A DNA stretch of 64,000 nucleotides from FEN-1350 sp964386005 (GTDB lineage: Bacteria > Planctomycetota > Phycisphaerae > Sedimentisphaerales > Anaerohalosphaeraceae): NCBI GenBank assembly GCA_964386005.1, contig CAYLSB010000005.1, positions 54,054 to 118,053 on the forward strand, in the 5' to 3' direction. The notes beneath the pieces were generated by a model, which worked only from the letters and a program-made list of their open reading frames with translations, made no database searches and was not told the origin of the DNA. Below, piece by piece: positions 51,092 to 59,908 of this stretch. The position numbers and the translations under genes were made by a program. Each line of letters opens with the position of its first letter. Positions within the stretch are counted from its first letter, which is position 1.

Positions 51092-52282
51092 ATGAATTCT
51101 ACTGATGTAATGAGTTTGTATGATCAATTCGTCATCGGCAACTATGGTCGGTTGCCGCGGGCGATCGTGCGGGGTGAAGGAAATTATCTGTACGACGCGG
51201 ACGGCAACAAGATCCTCGATATGTTTCCCGGTTGGGCGGTAAGCGGCATCGGACACTGCCACCCAAAGGTCGTCGAGGCCATTCGCAAGCAAGCTGGAGA
51301 GCTTCTGCATATCGACAACACATTCTATATTCCCCAGCAGGCCCAGTTGGCCAAGCTGCTTTCCGAGCGGGGTTTCGGCGGCAAGTGCTTTTTCTGCAAT
51401 AGCGGCGCCGAGGCCAATGAGGCCGCGTTGAAGCTGGCACGTCGTCACACCCTGCCGGAAAAATATAAATTCCTCACGGCGGAGCGGAGTTTTCACGGAC
51501 GAACCCTCGCGACGGTTACCGCGACGGCCCAGCCGAAGTATCACGAGGGATTCCTGCCGCTCCTGCCGGGATTTTCGTATGTACCCTACAACGACATCGA
51601 CGCTCTTCAGGAGGCCTTTTCGGATGAAGTCGCCGGCGTCATGATTGAACCGATCCAAGGCGAAGGCGGTATCAATCCGGCAACGCCGGAATACATGCAT
51701 GCGATTCGCGAACTGTGCGATGCTCACGGCGCCATGATGATCCTCGATGAGGTCCAGACCGGCATGGGTCGGACGGGTCGCTGGTTCGCCTATCAGCATT
51801 ACGATGTCGTTCCGGATATCATCACGCTGGCCAAAGCGCTCGGCGGCGGCATCGCCATCGGCGCCATGATGGCACGGCCGCAGATCGCCGCATCGCTGGT
51901 GCCCGGGTCGCACGCCTCGACTTTCGGCGGAAATCCCCTGGCCTGCGCGGCGGGCGTGGCGGTTATCGAGGCGATCGAATCCGAACATCTTCTCGATAAT
52001 GCCCAGGCCATGGGCGAATATGCCGTATCGCAGATCGAACAACTCAAAACCCGGTACGCTGTGATCGATCACGTCCGCGGCAAGGGCCTGATGATCGGCA
52101 TCCAGTTGACCGAACCCGGCGCGGCGATTGTCGCGGCCTGTTTGGAACGGGGACTGCGAATCAACTGTACCCAGGGTAATGTTCTGCGATTCATGCCGTC
52201 GATGACCGTGTCAAAAGAGCAAATCGATCGGGCGATTTCGATTCTGGATCAGGCCATAGCGGCCCAAGGAGCCGGATCATGA
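51092..52282 (+). CDS. argD: Acetylornithine aminotransferase
   Basis: 396-residue class-III PLP aminotransferase converting N-acetylglutamate semialdehyde to N-acetylornithine. Key features: NSGAEANEAALKLAR (PLP phosphate loop), SFHGRTLATVTATAQPKYHE, DEVQTGMGRTG, PLP lysine in ITLAKALGGGIAIG, and HASTFGGNPLACAAG. The opening of the ORF is MNSTDVMSLYDQFVIGNYGR, consistent with an ArgD N-terminus. The stop overlaps the argF start by four bases (ATGA). AAGAAGGATG precedes the start at short distance. Confidence 0.97.
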   Translation: MNSTDVMSLYDQFVIGNYGRLPRAIVRGEGNYLYDADGNKILDMFPGWAVSGIGHCHPKVVEAIRKQAGELLHIDNTFYIPQQAQLAKLLSERGFGGKCFFCNSGAEANEAALKLARRHTLPEKYKFLTAERSFHGRTLATVTATAQPKYHEGFLPLLPGFSYVPYNDIDALQEAFSDEVAGVMIEPIQGEGGINPATPEYMHAIRELCDAHGAMMILDEVQTGMGRTGRWFAYQHYDVVPDIITLAKALGGGIAIGAMMARPQIAASLVPGSHASTFGGNPLACAAGVAVIEAIESEHLLDNAQAMGEYAVSQIEQLKTRYAVIDHVRGKGLMIGIQLTEPGAAIVAACLERGLRINCTQGNVLRFMPSMTVSKEQIDRAISILDQAIAAQGAGS

Positions 52283-53205
52283 AGGATTTTCTTTCCATTA
52301 GCGAGTGTACGAGCCAGGAACTGAAAGATCTGTTGAAACTGGCCCGCGAACTCAAAGCCCTGTATAAGAAGGGTGATCGGGATTTATGTCTTGCCGGCAA
52401 AACCCTGGCCATGCTGTTCGAGAAGGCGTCGCTTCGGACTCGCCTGAGTTTCCAGGTGGCGATGATTGACTTGGGCGGCTACGCAATGAACCTCAAGCCG
52501 GATGATATCGGCATTATCGGCAAGCGCGAGCCGGCCAAGGACATGGCCCGCGTGCTGAGCCGGTATGTACACGGGATCATGGCACGGACATTTTCGCATG
52601 ATACCATCGTGGAGTTCGCACGATTTTCCTCGGTCCCCGTGATCAATGCATTGAGCGATTGGTCGCATCCTTGTCAGGCGATGGCCGATGTGATGACGGT
52701 GGAAGAACATCTTGGCAAGCTGGATGGCATCAAAATCGCTTATATCGGCGATGGCAACAATGTCGCTCGCTCGTTGGCCTTCGTTGCGGCCAAATTGTCG
52801 ATGAAACTGGTTCTGGCCTCGCCCGAGGGGTACGACCTCGACGCGGATTCCATTCAAACGGCTAACGATACTCTGGCCGGCTGCGTTCAGATCGTGCGAG
52901 ATCCATTCGAGGCGGTGAAAGACGCGGACGTGATCTATACGGACACCTGGATCAGCATGGGGCAGGAGGAGGAAAAGGAACAGCGAATCCGCCAGTTCCA
53001 GGGGTATCAGGTCAATCGAAACTTGCTGGATGCCGCGCCCAAACACGCCCGCGTGATGCATTGCCTGCCGGCCTATCGCGGCATGGAGATTACCGACGAA
53101 GTGGCCGAATCACCGCAATCAATCATCTTCGACGAAGCGGAAAACCGCCTGCATTTCCAGCGGGCGCTGCTGAAGAAACTCCTATCGGGCTCCATGCCTC
53201 ATTGA
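52279..53205 (+). CDS. argF: Ornithine carbamoyltransferase
   Basis: 308 residues. It makes citrulline from ornithine and carbamoyl phosphate. The carbamoyl-phosphate motif is SLRTR (in FEKASLRTRLSFQV) rather than STRTR, a variant found in other bacteria. Other signatures are HPCQAMADVMT, the ornithine loop TDTWISMGQEEEKEQR and HCLPAYRGMEITDEV. It overlaps argD by four bases and is followed by rdgB after 13 bases, so the four genes form one operon. Confidence 0.97.
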   Translation: MKDFLSISECTSQELKDLLKLARELKALYKKGDRDLCLAGKTLAMLFEKASLRTRLSFQVAMIDLGGYAMNLKPDDIGIIGKREPAKDMARVLSRYVHGIMARTFSHDTIVEFARFSSVPVINALSDWSHPCQAMADVMTVEEHLGKLDGIKIAYIGDGNNVARSLAFVAAKLSMKLVLASPEGYDLDADSIQTANDTLAGCVQIVRDPFEAVKDADVIYTDTWISMGQEEEKEQRIRQFQGYQVNRNLLDAAPKHARVMHCLPAYRGMEITDEVAESPQSIIFDEAENRLHFQRALLKKLLSGSMPH

Positions 53206-53218
53206 GACGTCTTTCGCC

Positions 53219-53839
53219 ATGAGAACCATCCTTCTGGCCACCGGCAACAAGGGCAAGCTCGCCGAGATTTCGGCTATGTTGGATCTTTCCACACAGTGGA
53301 AGACACTGGCCGATTTTCCCGGGATCTCCGAAGTAGAGGAGGACGGCCGGATCTTCGCCGAGAACGCCCGAAAGAAAGCTCTGGGCTATGCCCGCCAGAC
53401 CGGACTTTGGACCCTGGCGGATGATTCAGGACTTGTGATCGAGGCGCTCGATGGAGCGCCCGGCGTGCTCAGCGCCCGTTTCTGTGGTCTGCCCCCACAG
53501 TCAGCCGACAGGAAAACCATCGATCGAAAGAACTATGAAAAAGTTCTTGCGCTGCTCCAAGATCGGCCCGATGTAAAACGAACCGCCCACTTCGCCTGTT
53601 GTCTCTGCCTGGCATCCCCGGAACGCGTTCTCATTGAAACAGACGGCCGCGTGGAGGGCGTAATCGTCGACAATCCGCGCGGCGAAAACGGATTTGGTTA
53701 CGATCCGATTTTTCTTATCCCATCGTTGAACAAGACCGTCGCCGAATTGACGGACTCTGAAAAAAATTCCATCAGCCATCGCGGCCGGGCCATGGCACGT
53801 CTTAAGCCCCTTTTGCGTGATCTTCTCCGTTGCGGCTAA
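53219..53839 (+). CDS. rdgB: XTP/dITP diphosphatase (non-canonical purine NTP pyrophosphatase)
   Basis: 206 residues. It removes deaminated purine nucleotides such as dITP and XTP. Motifs of the Ham1/RdgB family: TGNKGKLAEI at 8-17, FAENARKKALGYARQTG, ADDSGLVIEALDGAPGVLSA, GENGFGYDPIF and the C-terminal SHRGRAMARLKPL. Distance to argF is 13 bases. Its association with arginine genes is probably only operon sharing. Confidence 0.96.
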   Translation: MRTILLATGNKGKLAEISAMLDLSTQWKTLADFPGISEVEEDGRIFAENARKKALGYARQTGLWTLADDSGLVIEALDGAPGVLSARFCGLPPQSADRKTIDRKNYEKVLALLQDRPDVKRTAHFACCLCLASPERVLIETDGRVEGVIVDNPRGENGFGYDPIFLIPSLNKTVAELTDSEKNSISHRGRAMARLKPLLRDLLRCG

Positions 53840-53871
53840 ACCGAGTCGGTCGATCCGACAATGTTTTTTTA

Positions 53872-53901
53872 TTGACAGTCCTTGCGATCATCTGCTATCT
53901 A
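53872..53901 (+). promoter_or_regulatory. Promoter of topA
   Basis: Perfect TTGACA (53872-53877), then TATCTA (53896-53901) at 18 bases, or CTATCT (53895-53900) at 17. It lies 76 bases before the chosen topA ATG. Confidence 0.6.
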
Positions 53902-53977
53902 TCGAAACAAACGACCCGTCGATATACGGCAAGCTGTATGATGGCTTGGAATGATTTTAATTGAGTACGTGTTCATC

Positions 53978-56374
53978 ATGGCGAAAATAGCAAAATCAAA
54001 ATCGCTGGTTGTGGTTGAGTCTCCGGCCAAGGCCAAGACCATCAACAAGTATCTCGGTTCCGGTTTCGAGGTGAAGGCCTCGTTCGGTCACATTCGCGAT
54101 CTGCCTGAACGCGATCTTGCGGTGGATATCGAAAACAGTTTCGAACCGACGTATGTGATCTCGCCCGGCCGGCAGAAAACCGTCGCCGCACTGAAGGCCG
54201 CCGCCAAAAAATGCGATGCGCTCTACCTGGCGACGGACTTGGATCGCGAAGGCGAGGCCATCGCCTGGCACCTGGCCGAAATTCTTAAAATGCCTGCCGA
54301 GAGCACATGGCGGGTCGTATTTAATTCGATCACCAAGAAAGCCATTCAAGATGCCTTCGCCCAACCCGGACGGCTGGACATGAACCGGGTGATGGCCCAA
54401 CAGGCCCGCCGCGTTCTCGATCGGATTGTGGGGTATCAGATCAGTCCGCTCCTGTGGAAAAAGGTCGCTCGCGGCCTCAGCGCCGGTCGTGTTCAGTCCG
54501 TCGCCGTTCGCATGATCGTCGCAAAGGAACGAGAAATCCGCGCATTCGTTCCGCAGGAATATTGGCTCATCCCGGCTGTTTTTTCGATCCACAATGATCC
54601 GGCCCTGTCCAAACAGTGGCAGGATTTTCTCTCCGGTTCCGGCGAGTACGGCCCGACGATCGAACAGCAAAATGAATGGTTGGGTTCGCACAAGGCCTTT
54701 CGTGCGGAGCTTCACAGCGTCGGCAATGACAAATTTCACGCCGAAAATCAGCGGCAGGCCGAACACATTTACCATGCCCTGCTGAAGGCCCGCTTCACCG
54801 TCGAAGATACCTCGGTCAAACGCGTTGTTTCACGTCCCTCGGCGCCGTTTATCACATCAACGCTTCAGCAGGCCGCCTCCAACCGTCTGGGGTTCACGGC
54901 CAAAGGCGCCATGGTCGTCGCACAGCAATTGTATGAAGGCATCGATCTTGGATCCATGGGGGCGCTGGGGCTGATTACGTACATGCGAACCGATAGCACC
55001 CATCTTTCCGGCGAGGCGATCGACGCGGTTCGCCGCTATATCTCCACCAATATCGGGGCCAACTACGTCCCCGCCAAACCCAATTTTTTCTCGTCGCGCC
55101 AAGGCGCTCAGCAGGCCCATGAAGCGATCCGCCCGACCGATCCCGATCTGGTGCCCGAGCAGATTCGGTCGTTTCTTACCCCGGAACAGTTCAAGTTATA
55201 TGATCTGATCTGGAGGCGGTTTGTGGCTTGTCAAATGGCATCGGCCGAGTGGGATACCACCTCCGTGGAAATCCTCGCGCAGACGTCGATCGGCCCGTGT
55301 CATTATCGAGCCACGGGCCGGGTTCTGGTTTTTGATGGTTTCACGAGAATCTGGCCGTCCGCCACCGGAGGACCCGATCTGCCCCCGCTGAAGGTCGGCG
55401 ACCCGGTCTATCCGCTCTCGATCCGTTCGGAACAGCATTTCACCAAACCGCCGGCCCGCTTCACCGAAGCTTCTCTGGTTAAAGCCCTCGAAAAAGAAGG
55501 CATCGGCCGGCCAAGTACCTATGCCTCGATCATATCGACAATTCAGGATAGAAAATATGTCGAAAAAATCGACAATAAATTCCACGCCACCGACGTCGGC
55601 ATGGTCGTCACCGACAAGCTGTGCGAATTTTTCCCCAAGGTGATGGATATTGCCTTCACCCGCCACATGGAGGACCAACTCGATAAAATCGAAGACCAGC
55701 ACCTCGACTGGGTCAGCGTTCTGAAGGAATTTTACGAGCCCTTCAGCCGAAGTCTCGAACAGGCCAAGGAACAAATGCGCCATGCCAAGGCCGAGACCCA
55801 GCCCAGTGAATATACCTGCTCCAAATGCGGCAAGCCGATGGTCTATCGTTTCGGCAAAAACGGACGATTCCTGAGCTGTTCCGCTTATCCGGAATGCAAA
55901 CACGCCGAACGCTGCGACCGCGAGGGCAAACTCACCCAGGAAGAGGTCACCGAACACGTCTGTACGGCCTGCGGGAAACCCATGGTAATCCGGAACGGCC
56001 GATTCGGGCGATTTCTGAGTTGTTCCGGTTATCCGGAATGCAAGACGGTCCAGAAGATCGACAAACAGGGCCAGATTCTCCCGCCCAAACCGCCCGCTGA
56101 ACCAACGGGGATTCATTGCCATAAGTGTTCTTCCGGCGAATTCGTCGTCCGCCAAAGCAAAAAAGGTCCCTTCCTTGGATGCAACCGCTTCCCGAAATGT
56201 CGAACCATCGTATCCATGAAACATCTGGATTCGCTCCGGAAATGGCAGGCCGACGGACAATGGCCTCCCACATCGTCCGAACAGCTCGAACAATTACTGG
56301 GAAAACCCGAAAAGAAGGCCCCGGCCAAGCGGCGTTCCTCTGCCAAAGGCGCCAACGAGCCGTCCGAATCCTGA
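53978..56374 (+). CDS. topA: DNA topoisomerase I (type IA)
   Basis: 798 residues from the ATG at 53978; an ATG at 53951 in the same frame is the alternative, neither having a clear ribosome-binding site. It relaxes negatively supercoiled DNA. Toprim signature VVESPAKAKTINKYLG and DLDREGEAIAWHL; catalytic Tyr335 in GLITYMRTDSTHLS; a RPSAPFITSTLQQAASNRLG motif typical of the family. The C-terminus carries three Cys4 zinc ribbons (TCSKCGKPM...SAYPEC; VCTACGKPM...SGYPEC; HCHKCSSGEF...NRFPKC) followed by a basic, Ser-rich tail. Length is normal for bacterial TopA. Confidence 0.97.
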   Translation: MAKIAKSKSLVVVESPAKAKTINKYLGSGFEVKASFGHIRDLPERDLAVDIENSFEPTYVISPGRQKTVAALKAAAKKCDALYLATDLDREGEAIAWHLAEILKMPAESTWRVVFNSITKKAIQDAFAQPGRLDMNRVMAQQARRVLDRIVGYQISPLLWKKVARGLSAGRVQSVAVRMIVAKEREIRAFVPQEYWLIPAVFSIHNDPALSKQWQDFLSGSGEYGPTIEQQNEWLGSHKAFRAELHSVGNDKFHAENQRQAEHIYHALLKARFTVEDTSVKRVVSRPSAPFITSTLQQAASNRLGFTAKGAMVVAQQLYEGIDLGSMGALGLITYMRTDSTHLSGEAIDAVRRYISTNIGANYVPAKPNFFSSRQGAQQAHEAIRPTDPDLVPEQIRSFLTPEQFKLYDLIWRRFVACQMASAEWDTTSVEILAQTSIGPCHYRATGRVLVFDGFTRIWPSATGGPDLPPLKVGDPVYPLSIRSEQHFTKPPARFTEASLVKALEKEGIGRPSTYASIISTIQDRKYVEKIDNKFHATDVGMVVTDKLCEFFPKVMDIAFTRHMEDQLDKIEDQHLDWVSVLKEFYEPFSRSLEQAKEQMRHAKAETQPSEYTCSKCGKPMVYRFGKNGRFLSCSAYPECKHAERCDREGKLTQEEVTEHVCTACGKPMVIRNGRFGRFLSCSGYPECKTVQKIDKQGQILPPKPPAEPTGIHCHKCSSGEFVVRQSKKGPFLGCNRFPKCRTIVSMKHLDSLRKWQADGQWPPTSSEQLEQLLGKPEKKAPAKRRSSAKGANEPSES

Positions 56375-56489
56375 GGGCCAGCCCGATACATTACTTTCAC
56401 CCGCGGTGTTTCGGTAGGATGATGACTAAGCTGAGAAACTCCGATTTGGTGATGAGGTAGTCAGGCGGAAATGACGAGGTTATGATCGC

Positions 56490-56795
56490 GTGAAAAAAAA
56501 CGAAGGCATTGAAACCATCGAACCGGTGGGCAAGCGGGTCCTGATCCGCAAGGACGAGGACAAGAAGGCCACCAAAGGGGGAATTCAGTTACCCGACAAT
56601 ATCGAGATTCCCACCATTACCGGCCGGATCGTCTCGGTCTCCGCGGAGGTCGAACAATCCTCCGATATCCCCCTTCGCCAGTATGACAAGGTCCTGTTTA
56701 ATCCCAAAGGAGCCATCCCCGTCGATTTTGAAGGCGACAATCGCCTATTCGTCGTGGAGGTCGAAAACGTCGTCGCCGTCTTCCGAACGGTTTGA
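56490..56795 (+). CDS. Stand-alone GroES-like co-chaperonin
   Basis: 101 residues from a GTG at 56490 with GAGG 8 bases upstream. The GroES fold is recognisable: IEPVGKRVLIRKDED, the mobile-loop region KATKGGIQLPD (classical EERTAGGIVLPD), GRIVSVSAEVE, YDKVLFNPKGAIPVDFEGDN (family FGKYAGTEVKVDGEE-like roof region) and VENVVAVF. It is not adjacent to groEL in this window, unlike typical groESL operons, and the roof region is shorter and more divergent than usual. It may be an accessory GroES that caps an alternative GroEL. Confidence 0.8.
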   Translation: MKKNEGIETIEPVGKRVLIRKDEDKKATKGGIQLPDNIEIPTITGRIVSVSAEVEQSSDIPLRQYDKVLFNPKGAIPVDFEGDNRLFVVEVENVVAVFRTV

Positions 56796-56801
56796 ACAAC
56801 G

Positions 56802-56831
56802 GCATCGTTCGGTCGCCTGAGGAAACGATGC
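56802..56831. terminator. Hairpin between the convergent groES-like and PEP-CTERM genes
   Basis: GCATCGTT (56802-56809) and AACGATGC (56824-56831) form an 8-bp stem with a 14-base loop between the two convergent stop codons. No clear T-run follows on either strand, so terminator function is uncertain. Confidence 0.35.
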
Positions 56832-56870
56832 GGCCGGGGTCCGGAATCTTCTGAATTCCGTCGAACTGAA

Positions 56871-57431
56871 TTATTTCCTTTTAACGATACACATTGACCC
56901 CAATAGAAGCAACGCAACAGTCCCCGGTTCCGGGACCGGATTGTCCGGTATTTCCGGAGGGCTCGGCGAATACGAATGTCCCGAATTGTTCCCTGAGCCC
57001 CCTCCGCGAATTGCGGGACCCATGCGGATGTCGGCATAATGATTCACGGCCTCGCCGATTCCCATACCTCCCGCCAGACCTGATTCTTCCGGAAGTTCGA
57101 AGTCGGTTCGCTCAAACACCGCAATAACGATCTTCGGGGAATCCAGCCAAACGGAGGTTTGATGGTTAAAGGTATCGGTTACGTCGCCAAGCCAGTACAG
57201 GAAACGGTATCCGTTCTTCGGCATGGCCGTCAGGGTAATCATCCGGTTGATGTCGAATTTGTGGAGCCCAATCTCCGGCGTTACCATTCCGCCGTCAATG
57301 GGTGTTTTCTGGACAACCAGGGCGTATCCGCGATCCGTCTGGGCAACGCAAGGAATCGACAGCGCCCCCATCAGAAGCGTTACCATGCCGGTTGTCAACC
57401 CGATGAATCGACACGTCGGTTTTCGGGTCAT
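56871..57431 (-). CDS. PEP-CTERM protein with a bacterial-repeat (InlB B-repeat-like) domain
   Basis: 186 residues. Signal peptide about 1-31 (ends CVAQ|TD). Residues about 40-105 match the bacterial-repeat/divergent B-repeat pattern: VQKTPIDGGMVTPEIGLHKF, LTAMPKNGYRFLYWLGDVTD and PKIVIAVF. A low-complexity Gly/Ser linker (GGGSGNNSGHSYSPSPPE) leads to the PEP-CTERM tail VPEPGTVALLLLGSMCIVKR. Exported and exosortase-processed; the repeat domain often occurs in adhesive surface proteins. A GGGGGGAC stretch precedes the start, a weak ribosome-binding site. Confidence 0.85.
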   Translation of the reverse strand: MTRKPTCRFIGLTTGMVTLLMGALSIPCVAQTDRGYALVVQKTPIDGGMVTPEIGLHKFDINRMITLTAMPKNGYRFLYWLGDVTDTFNHQTSVWLDSPKIVIAVFERTDFELPEESGLAGGMGIGEAVNHYADIRMGPAIRGGGSGNNSGHSYSPSPPEIPDNPVPEPGTVALLLLGSMCIVKRK

Positions 57432-57492
57432 CTTGTCCCCCCGGATAAGATTGACGTAGTATCACGTTGAACGTCCCTGTTCAGTGACGGAT

Positions 57493-57520
57493 GTGCCGCC
57501 GCTCTTTTCATCGGCGGCAC
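57493..57520 (-). terminator. GC-rich hairpin between the two PEP-CTERM genes
   Basis: GTGCCGCCG and CGGCGGCAC form a perfect 9-bp stem with a 10-base loop, about 87 bases beyond the stop of the gene at 57607. A T-run is lacking, so it may be an attenuating or 3'-end-stabilising hairpin rather than a terminator. Confidence 0.4.
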
Positions 57521-57606
57521 ACCGCCGCACTATGACGATAGATTGTGGTCAGGACCTACGGTTCTTTGGGCAATACCTCATCACCCAAAGCGATCATCAA
57601 AGATAC

Positions 57607-58179
57607 TTACGATCTCCGCGAACGAGTCGCGAAAATACCGCCGAGAGTCAACAGGGCCAGGGTCGCCGGTTCGGGAATCGGCGCCGCAAGATCGACAATC
57701 ATTCCCCCGGTAAATCCGCCGGACACGGCCCCAAAAACCTGCGTCGGGCCAAACGGACTGCTGTAGAGCAGAATCGCCGAATTCATTCCGCCGGCGATGG
57801 GCCCGGCCGAACCGAAGAATACACTCAGGACATGCTCGGAAAGGATCGCCTGATATCCGGGAGCCACATCACCCGCTTCCGCTTCATAGGCCAGATGGCC
57901 CACGAGGGCGTCGGCCATAAGGCCCACCGAGAAAAAGTCGATCGCCACCGTGGAGGCGGCGTCATTGAACACCCGGTACGCATACACATACTCGGTGCTC
58001 GGGAATGCCAGGGCACCGCTGTATTGTCCGGGGGCATACACGGCATAATCGATCGAGCCGATTAAACTGCCGTTGTTAAATGCGGTCTGTCCGGAGGTCA
58101 TCGACCCCAGAGGCAGCGCCATCAGATTTGGCGTTCCGATCAGTAACGCACTGACAAGAACCATGGAAATTGTTTTCAT
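57607..58179 (-). CDS. PEP-CTERM sorting-domain protein
   Basis: 190 residues. Signal peptide 1-21 (MKTISMVLVSALLIGTPNLM-A). The body is Gly/Ala-rich with no catalytic motif (YAVYAPGQYSGALAFPSTEY, VYAYRVFNDAASTVAIDFFS) and is typical of small exported PEP-CTERM proteins of unknown role. The tail IPEPATLALLTLGGIFATRS followed by RRS is a canonical sorting signal. The gene is preceded by a strong promoter (58444-58472) and an unusually long, structured leader of about 258 bases; no strong Shine-Dalgarno is visible next to the ATG. Confidence 0.85.
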   Translation of the reverse strand: MKTISMVLVSALLIGTPNLMALPLGSMTSGQTAFNNGSLIGSIDYAVYAPGQYSGALAFPSTEYVYAYRVFNDAASTVAIDFFSVGLMADALVGHLAYEAEAGDVAPGYQAILSEHVLSVFFGSAGPIAGGMNSAILLYSSPFGPTQVFGAVSGGFTGGMIVDLAAPIPEPATLALLTLGGIFATRSRRS

Positions 58180-58205
58180 GTATCGTCGCTCAACTTTCCC
58201 TACAT

Positions 58206-58288
58206 AAACCTTGTTTCGGCCTCATGCCATCCGTTCAAAGACTCCTTCGCTTTGAACCCAAGACGCCCACACGCTTCGTTCAAGGTTT
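58206..58288 (-). other. Foldable 5' leader of the PEP-CTERM gene
   Basis: On the minus strand AAACCTTG (58288-58281) pairs perfectly with CAAGGTTT (58213-58206), enclosing a second perfect 8-bp stem GTTCAAAG (58257-58250) / CTTTGAAC (58240-58233) whose loop contains AAGGAG. This is the form of a small multi-branched regulatory RNA. It does not match the known riboswitch consensus sequences I can recall. Confidence 0.4.
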
Positions 58289-58443
58289 CCTCAATTGTTG
58301 AGCTTCGTGCTCGCCCCCAATGAATTACCGATGGTGCTCTTCAATCCCCATCCGCTTGCTGTTACACCATACCCCACTCGCTGCAAGCCGCTTGCCGCGG
58401 CCGCTCGATTTACCTTGTCTCGCTCTCTATTGCTGACAAATGT

Positions 58444-58472
58444 ATTAAACCATATTCGCCATGAAAAGTCAA
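58444..58472 (-). promoter_or_regulatory. Promoter of the PEP-CTERM gene with the long leader
   Basis: Minus strand: TTGACT (58472-58467), 17 bases, TTTAAT (58449-58444). Transcription would start near 58437, leaving a leader of about 258 bases. Confidence 0.6.
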
Positions 58473-58504
58473 GTTTATTCTTTTGCTGATCCGCAGATCC
58501 ATCA

Positions 58505-58532
58505 AAATACAAAGGGCCGTCGTCCGGCCCTT
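58505..58532 (-). terminator. Terminator of the aminotransferase gene
   Basis: AAGGGCCG and CGGCCCTT form an 8-bp stem with a 5-base loop; on the minus strand a T-rich stretch (GTATTTTG) follows. It lies 24 bases beyond the aminotransferase stop. Confidence 0.7.
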
Positions 58533-58555
58533 GGATAGTGATAAAATCGCCGATT

Positions 58556-59791
58556 TTATTCGGACGTTGTTGCGGCTTTTCGTTTCTTGCCGCCGACCGG
58601 CTTCGACTGGTTGAATCGAGAAATATTCCGAATCGCCTGCCGAAGCCGGTTTTCGTTTTCCACCAGCGCAATCCGCATGCAGAATTCACCATTTTCGCCG
58701 AATGCGCGACCGGGAGCAATAGCGACGTTGGCATAGTTTAACAGATCCATCGCATAATCGATGCTGCCCTTTCCCCCGGATTGTTCCGGCGGAAACCTCG
58801 TCCAGACAAACATCGACGCCCGTGGCGTCTCGGCCTCCCAGCCGATGCGGCGGAGCCCCTCGCAGACCACATCCCGCCGCGTCTGGTAAATCTGATTTTG
58901 CTGTTCGATAAAAGCGTCGCATTCTCGCATGGCGATGATACTGGCGATCTGGACGGCCTGAAAGATACCGTAGTCATAGTAACCCTTGATCGTCGCCAGG
59001 GCGCCAACCATGTCCCTATTACCGGCGACAAATCCGATCCGGAATCCCGCCATATTATAGGGCTTGCTCAGCGTAGTGAACTCCACACCCACATCTTTGG
59101 CCCCCTTGGCCGACAGAAAACTGGGCGCCTTATACCCATCAAAACAGGTTTCGCCGTAGGCGAAATCACTGATCACTGCCAGCTTGAATCGCTTGGCCAG
59201 ATCCACCACGGTCTCGAAGAATCCAGGATCAACGGTCATCGCCGTGGGATTGTGTGGATAGTTCAGAATCAACAACTTGGGCCGCGGGAACAAATGCTCG
59301 CAGACCAGCGCGATCGAATCCAGAAATTTTTGATCGCTTCCCAGGGGAACACTGATCACATTGCCGCCGGCCAGCGCAACTCCGTAAATGTGGATCGGAA
59401 AAGCCGGATCGCCGACAATCGCCGTATCTCCCGGACCCAACATCGCCAGGCACATGTGGCTGAAGCCCTCCTTGGAACCCAGACATGCCAGGACCTCGGT
59501 CTCCGGATCGAGATGCACATTCCACTTGCGCGCGTATTTGACCGCCATCTCCCTCCGCAGGTTATAGACTCCCTTGGACATGCTGTAGCGATGGTTACGA
59601 GGATCCTTGGCGGCCTCGATGAGTTTATCGACCACGGCGGGAGGCGCCCCATCCATGGGGTTGCCCATTCCCAAATCGATCACGTCGATATCCTGCCTGC
59701 GCTTCTCCAGCTTCAGCGCGTTGATGCGTCCAAACAGATAGGGCGGAAGTCGCTTGACTCGTTCCGCCGGTTGAATTTCAAATTCGCCCAT
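58556..59791 (-). CDS. Class I/II aminotransferase, AlaC-like
   Basis: 411 residues from an ATG at 59791 with GAGGGA 3-5 bases upstream; the open frame to 59869 lacks support. Fold-type I PLP enzyme: GMGNPMDGAPPAVV, HRYSMSKGVYNLR, LGSKEGFSHMCLAML, NYPHNPTAMTV, ISDFAYGE and the PLP lysine in TTLSKPYNMAGFRIGF. The pattern, including DLGMGNPD-type start and KGVYxLR, is nearest to AlaC-type glutamate-pyruvate transaminases and related LL-diaminopimelate aminotransferases. The exact substrate is uncertain. Last gene of the guaBA-PAP2 minus-strand run, with a terminator after it. Confidence 0.88.
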   Translation of the reverse strand: MGEFEIQPAERVKRLPPYLFGRINALKLEKRRQDIDVIDLGMGNPMDGAPPAVVDKLIEAAKDPRNHRYSMSKGVYNLRREMAVKYARKWNVHLDPETEVLACLGSKEGFSHMCLAMLGPGDTAIVGDPAFPIHIYGVALAGGNVISVPLGSDQKFLDSIALVCEHLFPRPKLLILNYPHNPTAMTVDPGFFETVVDLAKRFKLAVISDFAYGETCFDGYKAPSFLSAKGAKDVGVEFTTLSKPYNMAGFRIGFVAGNRDMVGALATIKGYYDYGIFQAVQIASIIAMRECDAFIEQQNQIYQTRRDVVCEGLRRIGWEAETPRASMFVWTRFPPEQSGGKGSIDYAMDLLNYANVAIAPGRAFGENGEFCMRIALVENENRLRQAIRNISRFNQSKPVGGKKRKAATTSE

Positions 59792-59908
59792 GCTTCCCTC
59801 ATAGAATTCATCTGCTATCCCACTGTTGAACAGGTCCGCTATCGACCGCCGGTTCCCGTTCAAAAACATGTTCCGATTTTCGCCGCAAAACCCCTGGAGG
59901 CGGGTTGA

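Noticed and set aside
55196..56293. 365-codon open frame antisense to topA
   Set aside because: It lies entirely under the conserved topoisomerase C-terminus with zinc ribbons; no own start signal.
58291..58734. 147-codon minus-strand frame running from the aminotransferase end into the leader
   Set aside because: It overlaps the aminotransferase 3' end out of frame and crosses a terminator and a promoter; no protein-like features.
58781..59908. 375-codon open frame on the plus strand under the aminotransferase gene
   Set aside because: The minus strand has the full set of PLP-enzyme motifs; the plus-strand frame has no family features.
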